Below, piece by piece: positions 25,513 through 33,623 of a stretch of DNA of 64,000 bases. Made by a program: the position numbers and the translations under genes. The notes under the pieces are model-generated. The model saw only the letters and a program-made list of their open reading frames with translations, did no database searches and had not been told where the DNA came from. The number at the start of each line of letters is the position of its first letter. Positions within the stretch are counted from its first letter, which is position 1. Source of the DNA: Chersky-840 sp963811775 (lineage in GTDB: Bacteria; Actinomycetota; Acidimicrobiia; Acidimicrobiales; UBA8190); NCBI GenBank assembly GCA_963811775.1, contig CAWESO010000001.1:310001-374000 (forward strand), in the 5' to 3' direction.

Positions 25513-25530
25513 CTCCTACCGTAGTAGGAG
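25513..25530. promoter_or_regulatory. perfect palindrome upstream of vapB, likely operator
   Basis: CTCCTAC and GTAGGAG form perfect 7-bp arms around CGTA. On the minus strand the proximal arm also supplies the GTAGGAG ribosome site of vapB, so antitoxin binding could block transcription and expose or hide the ribosome site. Confidence 0.7.
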
Positions 25531-25535
25531 GGTTT

Positions 25536-25820
25536 TCAATCTCCCTCGTCCTCGGTCCCGACGCCGGCCACCAGTCGGCCCTCGGCTGCCTTACCAACCT
25601 GAGCTCTCGACGGTGCCAGGTTGACCGTGACCCTTCGCGACGGCCATGACAGGTGGCTCGACAGCAATGCCGCCCTGACCCGGTCCCGTGACTCACGCAC
25701 CGCCGCGTCGCGCAGCCCCACGACGGCAAAGCCGGGCAGCCCCGCCGAGACATGGACCTCGACCGACACCGAGCGGCCGTCGACTCCGTGGAGGATGGCC
25801 GAGGGGATACAAGCAAGCAT
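25536..25820 (-). pseudogene. comM: truncated second copy of the comM 5' end
   Basis: The ATG at 25820 opens MLACIPSAILHGVDGR, and the next 65 or so codons align without gaps to the intact comM (constant offset of 6016 bp). Similarity stops near 25607, equivalent to codon 71 of comM, and an unrelated 24-residue tail reaches a stop at 25536. About 90 bp upstream of the start are also shared. The copy lacks the ATPase domain and cannot function. It marks the far side of the segment carrying the arsenic and vapBC genes. Confidence 0.85.
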
Positions 25821-26216
25821 GGCAAAAGCTCCGCAGTGCGGTGACACGGGTGTGACCGTGCCATTCCGACGAGAGTGGGCCACCCGAAAGACGCCTGGCC
25901 ACGCGAAGGCCTTCGTCTCACGGTACGCGTCGGCTGTATCGGTCCCTTCGGGGTGGTGATCAGCCCCGCAAGTGCTCTCCGGCGGCCCGAGCGCTGCTTT
26001 GCACCCCCCAACCCTGGATCGAACCCCAAGGGCGATAGTGCGTGTGCGATCCAGGGAGGACCCGACAAGGACGGACAGAGATCCAGCAGCCATCCGGCAC
26101 CGATCTCACTTCGATTTGGAACCGAACAGCTGACGCGATTGAGAACGATTGCGGGCTTAGGTGACACCACCAGTCGCCCCGCGATTAACGGAATCCGTCA
26201 GAGAACGCCTCGGGAG
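25821..26216. other. 396-bp gap without a supported gene
   Basis: The first about 90 bp are homologous to the leader of the intact comM. The rest has low coding potential on both strands; open frames here are short and lack ribosome sites or recognisable motifs. A GGATCGAACCCC element near 26018 resembles a tRNA T-loop but has no matching stem. Confidence 0.6.
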
Positions 26217-27083
26217 TCATTCGGGTCTTCCGAATCCGGCGATCGCCAATCCGAGGAACAGGACGGCAAAAGCGCACACGATTCCGATCTCGGCGGCGAG
26301 AGGCAACGTGTAGCCGAATAGGCTCACACCGGTGGAGAATCTCGCCGCGGCGGCCGGCGGCATGTGTTGCACGGCAAAGACGACATGGCGAAGTGGGTCC
26401 ACCGCATAGGTAAGCGGATTGATGCGGGTGATGACAGCCAACCAAGACGGCAACCCCTTGAGTGGGAAGAGTGCCCCAGAGAGAAAGAGCATCGGGAACA
26501 GCAACAGTTGCATCACGACCTGGAACCCTTCCATCCTCTGGATACGGCTGGCGATGAACACTCCGAACGTCGTCATCGCCACGGCCATGAGGAGCTCGAG
26601 TCCTATCACCTCCACCACCAACAGCGCGGTGAGGTGCACGCCGATAAGCGGGGCGAGCACCAGCATGATCGTTCCCTGGACGGTGGCCACGCTCGCCCCA
26701 CCGAGGGTCTTGCCGATCACGAGTGCTCCCCGGCTGACCGGGGCCACGACCATCTCGCGCAGGAAGCCAAACTCGCGGTCCCAGACGATCGAGATGGCGG
26801 AGAACATCGCCGTCATCACCACCGACATAGCCACGATTCCAGGGAAAACGAACTTCTTGAAATCGAAGCCACCTGTCGTCCCGATGAGAGTCGACATCCC
26901 GTATCCGAGGACGAAAAGAAACAAGACGGGCTGCATGAAGCTCGAGAGGATCCGCGTGCGGGTGCGGACGAAGCGTATGAGCTCACGCTCCCAAACCATG
27001 CCGATGGTTCGCAGCTCCGAGGAAAGGCGGTCGTGCTCATCGACAAGGACCAAGCGTTGAATAGGTGGGTCCACGACAGACAT
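26217..27083 (-). CDS. ABC-2 type transporter permease, DrrB-like
   Basis: 288 residues with six membrane helices and the ABC-2 family motif RNPLTYAVDPLRH-like block (INPLTYAVDPLRHVVF) near residue 230. The N-terminal cytoplasmic helix ERELIRFVRTRTRILSS precedes the first membrane span. With the ATPase encoded 8 bp upstream it would form a two-component exporter of the daunorubicin-resistance DrrAB type, commonly for hydrophobic drugs or lipids. Substrate unknown. Last gene of a two-gene operon. Confidence 0.9.
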   Translation of the reverse strand: MSVVDPPIQRLVLVDEHDRLSSELRTIGMVWERELIRFVRTRTRILSSFMQPVLFLFVLGYGMSTLIGTTGGFDFKKFVFPGIVAMSVVMTAMFSAISIVWDREFGFLREMVVAPVSRGALVIGKTLGGASVATVQGTIMLVLAPLIGVHLTALLVVEVIGLELLMAVAMTTFGVFIASRIQRMEGFQVVMQLLLFPMLFLSGALFPLKGLPSWLAVITRINPLTYAVDPLRHVVFAVQHMPPAAAARFSTGVSLFGYTLPLAAEIGIVCAFAVLFLGLAIAGFGRPE

Positions 27084-27091
27084 CGTTCCTC

Positions 27092-28132
27092 CTAATGGCG
27101 TCGCGCCATTGCCCGCATGCGCAGGGGCATGGCGTGCTCGGCGTGGCCCTCTCGGATCTGGCGCCCGGTGAAGTGCAAGAACACGTCGTCGAGGGTCGGG
27201 CGGTGGACGTGGACGTTGCTCACCGGCACACCGACAACCTCGATGAGCCGGGCGACAAGAGCCTCACCGTCCTCAACGAAGACGACCAGAGCATCTTCAC
27301 TTTGGTTTACTCGGAAGCCGGCGTCGGAAAGGTGCATTGCAGCCGTGGCATCGTCGGTTGTGGTGAGTTCGACCGTATCGGCCCCCACCAGACGCTTGAG
27401 TTCGTCGGGCGTGTCGAGAGCGACGATCGAACCCCGGTCGATGATGGCGATACGATCCGCGTATTCGGCCTCGTCCATGTAGTGCGTGGTGAGGAAGATC
27501 GTCACCCCCTCCTCACGGCGGAGGCGGAGGACGTCTTCCCACATGAGAGCCCGCGTCTGGGGGTCGAGGCCGATTGTCGGCTCGTCGAGGAACAGAACCG
27601 CGGGAGTATGCAGCATCCCCCGGGCGATCTCGAGCCGTCGAGCCATGCCCCCTGAGAAGGTGGAGATCAGGTCGCGCCGGCGGTCCTCGAGGGCAACCAG
27701 GCGCAACACCTGGTCGATGCGCTCGTCGACCTCGGCGCGGGGGACGTGGTAGAGGACGGCATGGAAGCGGAGGTTCTCCTCGGCCGTCAGCTGGTCGTCG
27801 AGAGTCTGCTCCTGGAAGACGAGCCCGATGTGGCGCCGCACGGCCTTGGGCTGACGCTGCACGTCGAAGCCGTCCACGGTTGCCCGCCCGCTGGTGGGCC
27901 GAGCCAGGGTGCACAGCATCTTGATCGTCGTCGTCTTACCCGCTCCGTTGGGGCCGAGGAAGGCGAACACCTCACCGCGTGCGACGGAGAACGAAACCTC
28001 CTTCACCGCCTCCACGGCACCGTAGCGCTTGGAGAGCCCAGACACTTCGACGGCGAGATCTGATTGGCCCGCGGTCTCACGCGTGGCCCACGTTTCCACC
28101 CCTGTTCCCATCGTGGCCAAACCAGCACTCAT
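27092..28132 (-). CDS. ABC transporter ATP-binding protein, DrrA-like
   Basis: About 346 residues. Walker A GPNGAGKTTT, Q-loop FQEQTLDDQLTAEEN, signature FSGGMARRLEIARG, Walker B VLFLDEPTIGLDP and the H-loop TTHYMDEAE are all intact. A DUF4162-like C-terminal domain (about 245-335) follows, as in DrrA drug exporters. The start is uncertain: ATG 28132 is chosen, with a TTG at 28198 and an ATG at 28111 as alternatives; none has a clear ribosome site. It couples to the permease just downstream. Confidence 0.9.
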   Translation of the reverse strand: MSAGLATMGTGVETWATRETAGQSDLAVEVSGLSKRYGAVEAVKEVSFSVARGEVFAFLGPNGAGKTTTIKMLCTLARPTSGRATVDGFDVQRQPKAVRRHIGLVFQEQTLDDQLTAEENLRFHAVLYHVPRAEVDERIDQVLRLVALEDRRRDLISTFSGGMARRLEIARGMLHTPAVLFLDEPTIGLDPQTRALMWEDVLRLRREEGVTIFLTTHYMDEAEYADRIAIIDRGSIVALDTPDELKRLVGADTVELTTTDDATAAMHLSDAGFRVNQSEDALVVFVEDGEALVARLIEVVGVPVSNVHVHRPTLDDVFLHFTGRQIREGHAEHAMPLRMRAMARRH

Positions 28133-28244
28133 AACGCCAGTGTGCGCCGGCGGCCAACGGCCTACCAGGGTCGAATGGCCCAACGAATTGCTGTTCAAGA
28201 GACAGCCACGCCAGGAGAGGTAACCCGCTGACGATCTGGATGGG

Positions 28245-28370
28245 GCAGCGTTTGGTGGTTACAAGATCTCGGGCGTCGGACGTGAAAACCACCAGATGAT
28301 GCTGGAGCACTATTCCCAGACCAAGAACCTCCTGGTCAGCTACAGCACCAAGCCTCTGGGGTTCTTCTAG
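28245..28370 (+). pseudogene. aldehyde dehydrogenase C-terminal remnant
   Basis: The last 42 codons of an acetaldehyde-type aldehyde dehydrogenase remain: AAFGGYKISGVGREN, then MLEHYSQTKNLLVSYS and the terminal KPLGFF before a TAG stop. The catalytic and NAD-binding parts are absent; the DNA to the left is the start region of the ABC ATPase on the other strand. It is the plus-strand stump of a deleted gene. Confidence 0.8.
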
Positions 28371-28399
28371 AGCACCTGAAGCGGGTCGGGGATCTGAAG

Positions 28400-28495
28400 A
28401 TGGACGCATCAGGTCCTGACGAGCCGGGCGCGGTGGCCCGGGTTGTCGCCACACCGGCGCCTCTCAAGGCCATCGCCCAGGGTGTTGCCGTCTGA
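28400..28495 (+). pseudogene. DUF779 N-terminal remnant downstream of aldehyde dehydrogenase stump
   Basis: A 31-codon frame starts 29 bp after the aldehyde dehydrogenase stop and contains AVARVVATPAPLKAIAQ, which matches the opening of DUF779 proteins normally encoded directly behind acetaldehyde dehydrogenase genes. It then stops, without the conserved cysteine-rich core. The pair thus preserves the junction of a former two-gene operon. Confidence 0.6.
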
Positions 28496-28599
28496 CCGAC
28501 GCATTCTCTAAGTAACTTCACAGGTTGCACGTGACTTCTGGCTCTAGTTGACCGCCCACCTGTAATCGCCTATTCGTGGAGAACAGTCATCCACCGGCG

Positions 28600-30063
28600 T
28601 TATTGGGCTGCTGGAAAACGAGGAAGGAGCTTAGCGATCGTAGCTGTGCAGGCATCCCAGCTCGATCGGTTGGCGGGACGCCCCGAGTCGACGAACGTCG
28701 CGATGTTGTTCAAAAGACAAGCTGGCGTCGCTGATCCCCAGTTCCAGCTGGCACTCAGCACCCAGTGCGCACTCCCGGGAATCGAGACGAGGACCGCGTT
28801 TGGCATCGTGGCCTTGGCGGCGGCGACGTTCGCCGGCGGGTCAGTGGGGTCTGCTGTGCCATTCAGGAACAAGATCGGAACCGTCGTGCGAACCGTGCCC
28901 GAAACACCAGGATCGTGCGACCAGATCGGGCAGATTGCACTCAGGTACGCCGACTTGACGACCATCATCGGGGCGAAGGTCGAGCTTTGGGCGATTGCCT
29001 TCGGATCGATCGCCGCCCACGCGTCTCCGCATTCGACAGTGAGCGGCATCAATGGTGTGGGTTGAGACAGCTGCGACCCAAGCAAGCTCTGCCGCTTGTG
29101 CGCAAGAGCAGGCAGCCCACTCACCGCGGCAAGATGCAGGTCGGCCGGCAACAAGACCACAGCCGTTGACTTCGCGAGGTAGTCGTCATCGAGGGCGCTC
29201 AAGAAGGTGGCGACGGAGTCCGGATTGGCTCTCAATTGGGCAAGTACGGTTGTAAGGTCCGCTGCGGGGTTGTAGGACTGCGCGCAAGCCGGTGTCGACG
29301 CGCAACGTCGAACGAGGAGATCGAAGGCCTGATCCGCATGAAGCGGTGCTTCCTGCCACAGCGGTGTGTCGAGCAAGGATCCGCTGTCGAACACAGCGCT
29401 GCGTACGTGCGAGCTGTAGCGTCGGAGATAGGCAAGGCCCAGTGAAACGCCGTAAGAGACGCCGTAGAGATCGATCTTCCGGTAGCCGAGGGCTGCTCGC
29501 ACGGCGTCGAGGTCTTGTGCTGCAGCCGGGGTTGTGAAGAATTGGGCGTCGGTGCCCACGTTGGCCAGGCATGAACTTACGGCGCCAGGAAGGGTCCCCG
29601 CGGCCACTCCCTCGTCCAGCCCGGGGCAGGACAAGTACTCCGATCTGCCCGTGCCGGGCTGATCCACAAAGACGAGGTCATGGGTCTCATTGATCTGTTT
29701 GAACGTCGACGCTGCCCACGAGACCGCTTGTGTCGCAGCCCCACCGGGTCCTCCCTCGAGATAGAACATCGGATCGGGGGCAGGAGACCCGGTGGCGGGA
29801 AGGATGTTCACCCAGAGCGCCGTTGTCGGGCCCGACGGGTTCGCCCAATCGGTTGGCACGGTTAGCGAGCGGCACCATCCCGGTGTCCTGGTCACCCCTT
29901 CGCAGGACACGAAACCAGGCGGCATGATTCGCGAGGTGGCACTCTTTGTGCAGCCAGGAAGCAATCCGAACACGAGCAACGCCAGCGCAACGATCACGCC
30001 ATTGGCTCTTTGCCAAGACAACCGAGTGGTTGGTAGCTCGGTACAGCGCCCCCCCTTTGCCAT
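28600..30063 (-). CDS. secreted lipoprotein alpha/beta hydrolase (S33 peptidase/TAP-like)
   Basis: 487 residues. A lipoprotein signal peptide ends at LLPGC (C38). The alpha/beta-hydrolase core has the oxyanion region FYLEGGPGG, the nucleophile elbow GVSYGVSLG near residue 200, an Asp in FLNGTADPTDP and a His in PGSAHWV. A TAP-type C-terminal segment with Cys pairs follows. Such enzymes are extracellular tripeptidyl aminopeptidases or esterases. Codon bias is weaker than in the core genome, fitting its place in the island. Confidence 0.85.
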   Translation of the reverse strand: MAKGGRCTELPTTRLSWQRANGVIVALALLVFGLLPGCTKSATSRIMPPGFVSCEGVTRTPGWCRSLTVPTDWANPSGPTTALWVNILPATGSPAPDPMFYLEGGPGGAATQAVSWAASTFKQINETHDLVFVDQPGTGRSEYLSCPGLDEGVAAGTLPGAVSSCLANVGTDAQFFTTPAAAQDLDAVRAALGYRKIDLYGVSYGVSLGLAYLRRYSSHVRSAVFDSGSLLDTPLWQEAPLHADQAFDLLVRRCASTPACAQSYNPAADLTTVLAQLRANPDSVATFLSALDDDYLAKSTAVVLLPADLHLAAVSGLPALAHKRQSLLGSQLSQPTPLMPLTVECGDAWAAIDPKAIAQSSTFAPMMVVKSAYLSAICPIWSHDPGVSGTVRTTVPILFLNGTADPTDPPANVAAAKATMPNAVLVSIPGSAHWVLSASWNWGSATPACLLNNIATFVDSGRPANRSSWDACTATIAKLLPRFPAAQ

Positions 30064-30204
30064 ACTCCCTCCTAAGCCAGATGAACTTCAGCCACCACGC
30101 GACGGACTGTTCAATCGTTAAGCCCATCGTGCGATGGCGCGGGCCGTGCCCGGTAGGGTCAAAGGTCTCTCCGCTCGTTGCGGCCGACGACAGCTATTTG
30201 TCTC

Positions 30205-30735
30205 GGGCACATCTATACGCCCCAGGTGCACCACGAGCACATCGTCGCCGTCCATGTGCCCGCCAGCTTCCAAATCGTCGGTCAGGACGGCGCCGCCTAC
30301 CCCGATCTCTTGCGCCAAGAGCCAGCCGACGGCATGTTCCTCGTGAACCACACCTGGACGCATGTGGATCTCACCACGCTCGCGCCCTCTGGGTAGACCG
30401 GCCAGGTGGACCAGACCAACTCTCTGCTTCAGAGCATCACCGGTCACCCGGTCCGGTGCCTGCGGCCGCCGTATGGCTACACCGACGCGGCGGTGGTGGC
30501 GCAACTGGGCCAGCGGGGCCTCGCCGAGCTCTACTGGGACGTGGACCCCTCGGACTACCTGATATCGGGCACGTCGGTGATCGCGGCGCGACTGCTCTCA
30601 GCGCTCCATCCCGGCGCCATCGTGATCATGCACGACGGAGGCGGTGATCGCTCGCAAACCGTCAGCGCCCTGCCAGCCATCATCAGCGGCATACGAGCCG
30701 CGGGAATACCAGATCGTGCCCGTGCGAAGGCTGAG
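30205..30735 (+). pseudogene. polysaccharide deacetylase (NodB) pseudogene with amber stop and frameshift
   Basis: The frame reads YTPQVHHEHIVAVHV, NHTWTHVDLTTL (metal-binding His pair), then a TAG at 30394-30396. It continues in the same frame with RCLRPPYGYTD, YWDVDPSDYL and PGAIVIMHDGGG, the NodB motifs in correct order. Near 30705 the match moves to another frame (YQIVPVRRL). The N-terminal leader with the catalytic aspartates is also missing. One nonsense change and at least one frameshift make it non-functional. Confidence 0.8.
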
Positions 30736-30952
30736 TTGGGGTCGCACGCAACTATCGCGATCACCACCAAGGATGGAATCCCCGCGCACGATAACGCCCG
30801 TCAGCTGGCGCTGGCAGGGCGTCATGGAAATACCAGATGTCCGTCCCCGCGGCTGAGGCCTGACTGCTGGCCGGCCGCAGCGTCACGCGAATCCATTGGC
30901 AACCTTGCGGTGCACGGTCCGCCCGCTGCGGAGGAGTCAGCCGGGTCAGCGT

Positions 30953-31441
30953 CTAGTCCATCGAGCCGGTGGCACGGATGATGACGACTGAGCACGACGC
31001 GTGTGTGGCGCAATGCCCGCTCACCGACCCAAGTAACAGCCCGTCGAATCCTCCGAACCCCCTGTTACCTACCACCAGCATGTCAGCACCCTTCGAGGCG
31101 TTCACTAGGACTTGTGCGGCGTGACCCTCGAGAACGGAGGTCTGCACGCGGAGGGTTCCCGGGGTCACCACTTCATCGACCACGTGCACGAGTGCCTTAC
31201 GAGCGATATCCGTCGGATCGGCAGGCGGAGGCAGACTTTGCAGCCAGGCGTGTTCATCCACCACATGCCATGCATGGACGACATCGAGGTCTGCGCCGAT
31301 TCCTGCCGCGTAGCGCGCTGCCCAACGCAAAGCCGCCTTCGATTCTTCTGACGCGTCCACACCAACGACGATCCGCCGGTGTGGCGGAGTTCGAGCTTCT
31401 TCAGTCGTCGTCTCTTCGCCGTCATGTCCCAATTTCTGCAC
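30953..31441 (-). CDS. universal stress protein, UspA family
   Basis: 162 residues with the UspA opening RRIVVGVDASEESKAALRWA near 23-42 and the ATP-binding loop VGNRGFGGFDGLLLGSVS near 130-147. The first 22 residues are a charged extension not seen in short Usp proteins; a later start is possible. Usp proteins bind ATP and help survival under starvation and stress. A truncated second Usp leader lies upstream at 31505-31558. Confidence 0.88.
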   Translation of the reverse strand: MQKLGHDGEETTTEEARTPPHRRIVVGVDASEESKAALRWAARYAAGIGADLDVVHAWHVVDEHAWLQSLPPPADPTDIARKALVHVVDEVVTPGTLRVQTSVLEGHAAQVLVNASKGADMLVVGNRGFGGFDGLLLGSVSGHCATHASCSVVIIRATGSMD

Positions 31442-31504
31442 CGCTGACGCTCCTTCCCGTCTCGGCCTGGCTTATCTAGCGAGTGACCAGGACCGCTAGC
31501 CTTC

Positions 31505-31558
31505 CTACGTGGAGGACTTTGGAGAACCGTCCAGCGCAATAAGGATGTGCTCAAACAT
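31505..31558 (-). pseudogene. UspA N-terminal remnant, 17 codons
   Basis: ATG at 31558 follows a strong AGGAGGGACC ribosome site and reads MFEHILIALDGSPKSST before a TAG stop. This is the first beta strand and ATP-contact Asp of a universal stress protein; nothing after it belongs to the family. It looks like the promoter-proximal stump of a deleted usp gene, though translation of a 17-residue peptide remains possible. Confidence 0.55.
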
Positions 31559-31713
31559 GGTCCCTCCTGTCGGCTGTCTCTTCCTCCACTATGGCTCTCG
31601 CCGGGAGAGCGACGCCAGAGTCGAAGGTCCCCGTCTTCCGAGCCAGTCCCCCGACCCGGAGGTGGGCGTACCGTGTCCCCATCAGTCGGGGATCCCAAGA
31701 GGAGGCGCGTAAG

Positions 31714-31912
31714 ATGCGAGCTGCCATCGGAGACAAGATCGTGGTGCGAGGTCACGGTGTCGGAGAAGCCGATCGTGACGCGGCCATTCCCGACGTCCGG
31801 ACGGGGACCCGCCGTACCAGGTGCGCTGAACGACGACGGACACGAAGGCGTGTTCTTCCCGGGGGAAGATGCGTCGGTAAAGCACTACCCGGCGAGGGTC
31901 GACCCGAAATAG
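31714..31912 (+). pseudogene. DUF1918 pseudogene with two frame changes
   Basis: An AGAGGAGG ribosome site precedes ATG 31714. The reading is MRAAIGDKIVVRGHGVGEAD in one frame, PPYQVR in a second and DDGHEGVFFPGEDASV in a third, which together spell a normal DUF1918 protein of about 65 residues. Two single-base changes near 31810 and 31830 break it. DUF1918 proteins are small actinobacterial SH3-like proteins of unknown function. Confidence 0.7.
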
Positions 31913-32447
31913 CCCTGATCTCCGACAGCCGATAAAGGGTGTCAAATCCGGCGCTGTCGGAGAACACGAGACGCGAAAGGCGCCCGTCCCACGATTGGGG
32001 GAAAACGGACGCCTCTTCTGAATTGTAACCCGAGTGCTTACGACGACTGGGGACCGGGCAATGCCACTCACTGGGGCTTTTGGGCCCTCACACTGCAACG
32101 CTTCTGAACACGAAGCCGCGTGCCGTATCTATCTGAGGCCTACCCGACCAACGATCTGGTCACCCCTGGACGCTCACCTCGCGCTGGAAAGTTCGCTCTC
32201 ATCACACGCCCTGGCCACCTCCTCTCAGATCCACTCTCGAATCCAATTAGTACAACAACGCCGGCGGGGTGCTTCTTCCCAAATGTGGTGTCGTACTGGC
32301 CTAACGCCGGTGCTCATCGGGACCCGTTCCCGACGCGACCCGTCGGTGAGGCAGAGCAGTGACCTTCGACCCTAGCCACCTCGGATCAGGTCCACCATGG
32401 TGGAGATACCCAGGCGTATCGAGCCTAGGGAGACAGAAGGTGGCGCG
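31913..32447. other. 535-bp stretch with inverted repeats but no supported gene
   Basis: No frame here has recognisable protein motifs. Two inverted repeats stand out: perfect arms TCCGACAGC / GCTGTCGGA at 31921-31929 and 31953-31961, and AGGCGCCCGT / ACGGACGCCT (9 of 10 pairs) at 31978-31987 and 32005-32014. The rest is moderate-GC spacer leading to the cysteine hydrolase. Confidence 0.55.
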
Positions 32448-32999
32448 ATGCAGACGGCGCTGGTCATCGTCGACATGGTCAACGACTTCGTGGACGGGGT
32501 CCTCGCCAACCCCGCCGCCAAGAGCATCGTCGGACCGATCGCATTGTCGGCGGAGCGAGCCCGGGCGAGAGGTGACTGGGTCGTCTTCTACGCCAACGAC
32601 GCCCATCTCCTGACCGACGTCGAGCTCCGGGTCTTTCCGCCCCACGCCATGGCTCAGACAACAGGCGCCGCGGTGATCGACGACCTGTGTCCCGGTCCTC
32701 ACGACGTGGTGATCACCAAGCGCTTCTACTCGCCATTCACCGAAACCAACTTCGAGACAGAACTCCGTGCCCGCCAAGTGGGGCGACTGGTTGTCGTTGG
32801 CCAGCACACGGATTGCTGTGTTCGTCACACGTGCTATGACGCCTTTGTTCGGGGCTACGAACTCGTGGTCTGCCCCGACGGCACCACCGTCTTCGAACCG
32901 GGGTCCACAGAAGCCCTCGAATCCCGCCAGCGGCACGCCCTCGAGTACCTCGGTATGTACTACGGGGCGCAACTCGAGCTCACGTCCACGGTCAGCTGA
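32448..32999 (+). CDS. isochorismatase-family cysteine hydrolase
   Basis: 183 residues. The catalytic triad of the family is visible: D9 in ALVIVDMVNDF, K91 in VVITKRFYSPF and C124 (with C123) in GQHTDCCVRHT. Members hydrolyse nicotinamide, isochorismate or N-carbamoyl compounds; the substrate here is not clear. ATG 32448 is preferred, with ATG 32397 as an in-frame alternative. It is followed after 15 to 96 bp by the truncated phosphoribosyltransferase on the same strand. Confidence 0.87.
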   Translation: MQTALVIVDMVNDFVDGVLANPAAKSIVGPIALSAERARARGDWVVFYANDAHLLTDVELRVFPPHAMAQTTGAAVIDDLCPGPHDVVITKRFYSPFTETNFETELRARQVGRLVVVGQHTDCCVRHTCYDAFVRGYELVVCPDGTTVFEPGSTEALESRQRHALEYLGMYYGAQLELTSTVS

Positions 33000-33095
33000 T
33001 CCAGGAGACCGGTCATGGACACAAGTCGAGTGACCATTGACCCTGGTGTGGGACGACCGCTGGAGAGACCCTGGATGTTGGGCCAGGAAGTTGCC

Positions 33096-33623
33096 ATGCC
33101 GTTCCTCGATCGTGCTGATGCCGGACGACGCCTGGCGATGCTGCTCGAGCACCTGCGGGGTCCAGACGTCGTCGTGGTCGGCCTCCCCCGGGGCGGGGTG
33201 CCGGTGGCGTTCGAGGTGGCCCGGTCCCTCGGCGCGCCCCTGGATGTGACCGTGGTCCGCAAGCTGGGCGTGCCCTTCCAGCCTGAGCTGGGGGTGGGTG
33301 CCATCGGAGAAGGAGGCGCTTTGGTCATCGACAAACGGGTTCAGGCCGCGGCCGGCGTGAGCGTCGAGGAGCTCGCCGCCGTGAAAGCCAGCGAACGCGC
33401 CGAGCTCGATCGCCGGGTACGGCGGTTCCGAGGTATGCGCCCCCCGGTCTCCCTGGCGGGGCGCACCGTCGTCGTCGACGACGACGGCATCGCTACGGGG
33501 TCGACAGCCCGAGCCGCCTGCCAGGTGGCCCGGGCCCGAGGGGCGACCCGGGTGGTGCTGGCCGTCCCCGTTGCACCCCGCGAGTCGGTGGCCACACTGA
33601 GCCGCGACGCCAACGAGGTGTAG
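33096..33623 (+). CDS. phosphoribosyltransferase, C-terminally truncated
   Basis: 175 residues from the homology-supported ATG at 33096; an in-frame ATG at 33015 with its own GGAGA site would add 27 residues. The type I PRTase PRPP loop is VVVDDDGIATGSTARAA near 125-141, and the hood region FLDRADAGRRLA opens the protein. Relatives continue for 25-40 more residues after the DA(D/N)EV point where this one stops. The core fold may survive, but it is probably cut by the island edge. Confidence 0.72.
   Translation: MPFLDRADAGRRLAMLLEHLRGPDVVVVGLPRGGVPVAFEVARSLGAPLDVTVVRKLGVPFQPELGVGAIGEGGALVIDKRVQAAAGVSVEELAAVKASERAELDRRVRRFRGMRPPVSLAGRTVVVDDDGIATGSTARAACQVARARGATRVVLAVPVAPRESVATLSRDANEV

Noticed and set aside
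26010..26035. tRNA T-loop-like GGATCGAACCCC on the plus strand
   Set aside because: The bases on each side do not form a five-pair T stem, and no acceptor or anticodon arm could be drawn.
31551..31736. 61-codon minus-strand frame over the DUF1918 region
   Set aside because: It has no recognisable motif, and the plus strand shows a ribosome site and DUF1918 motifs instead.
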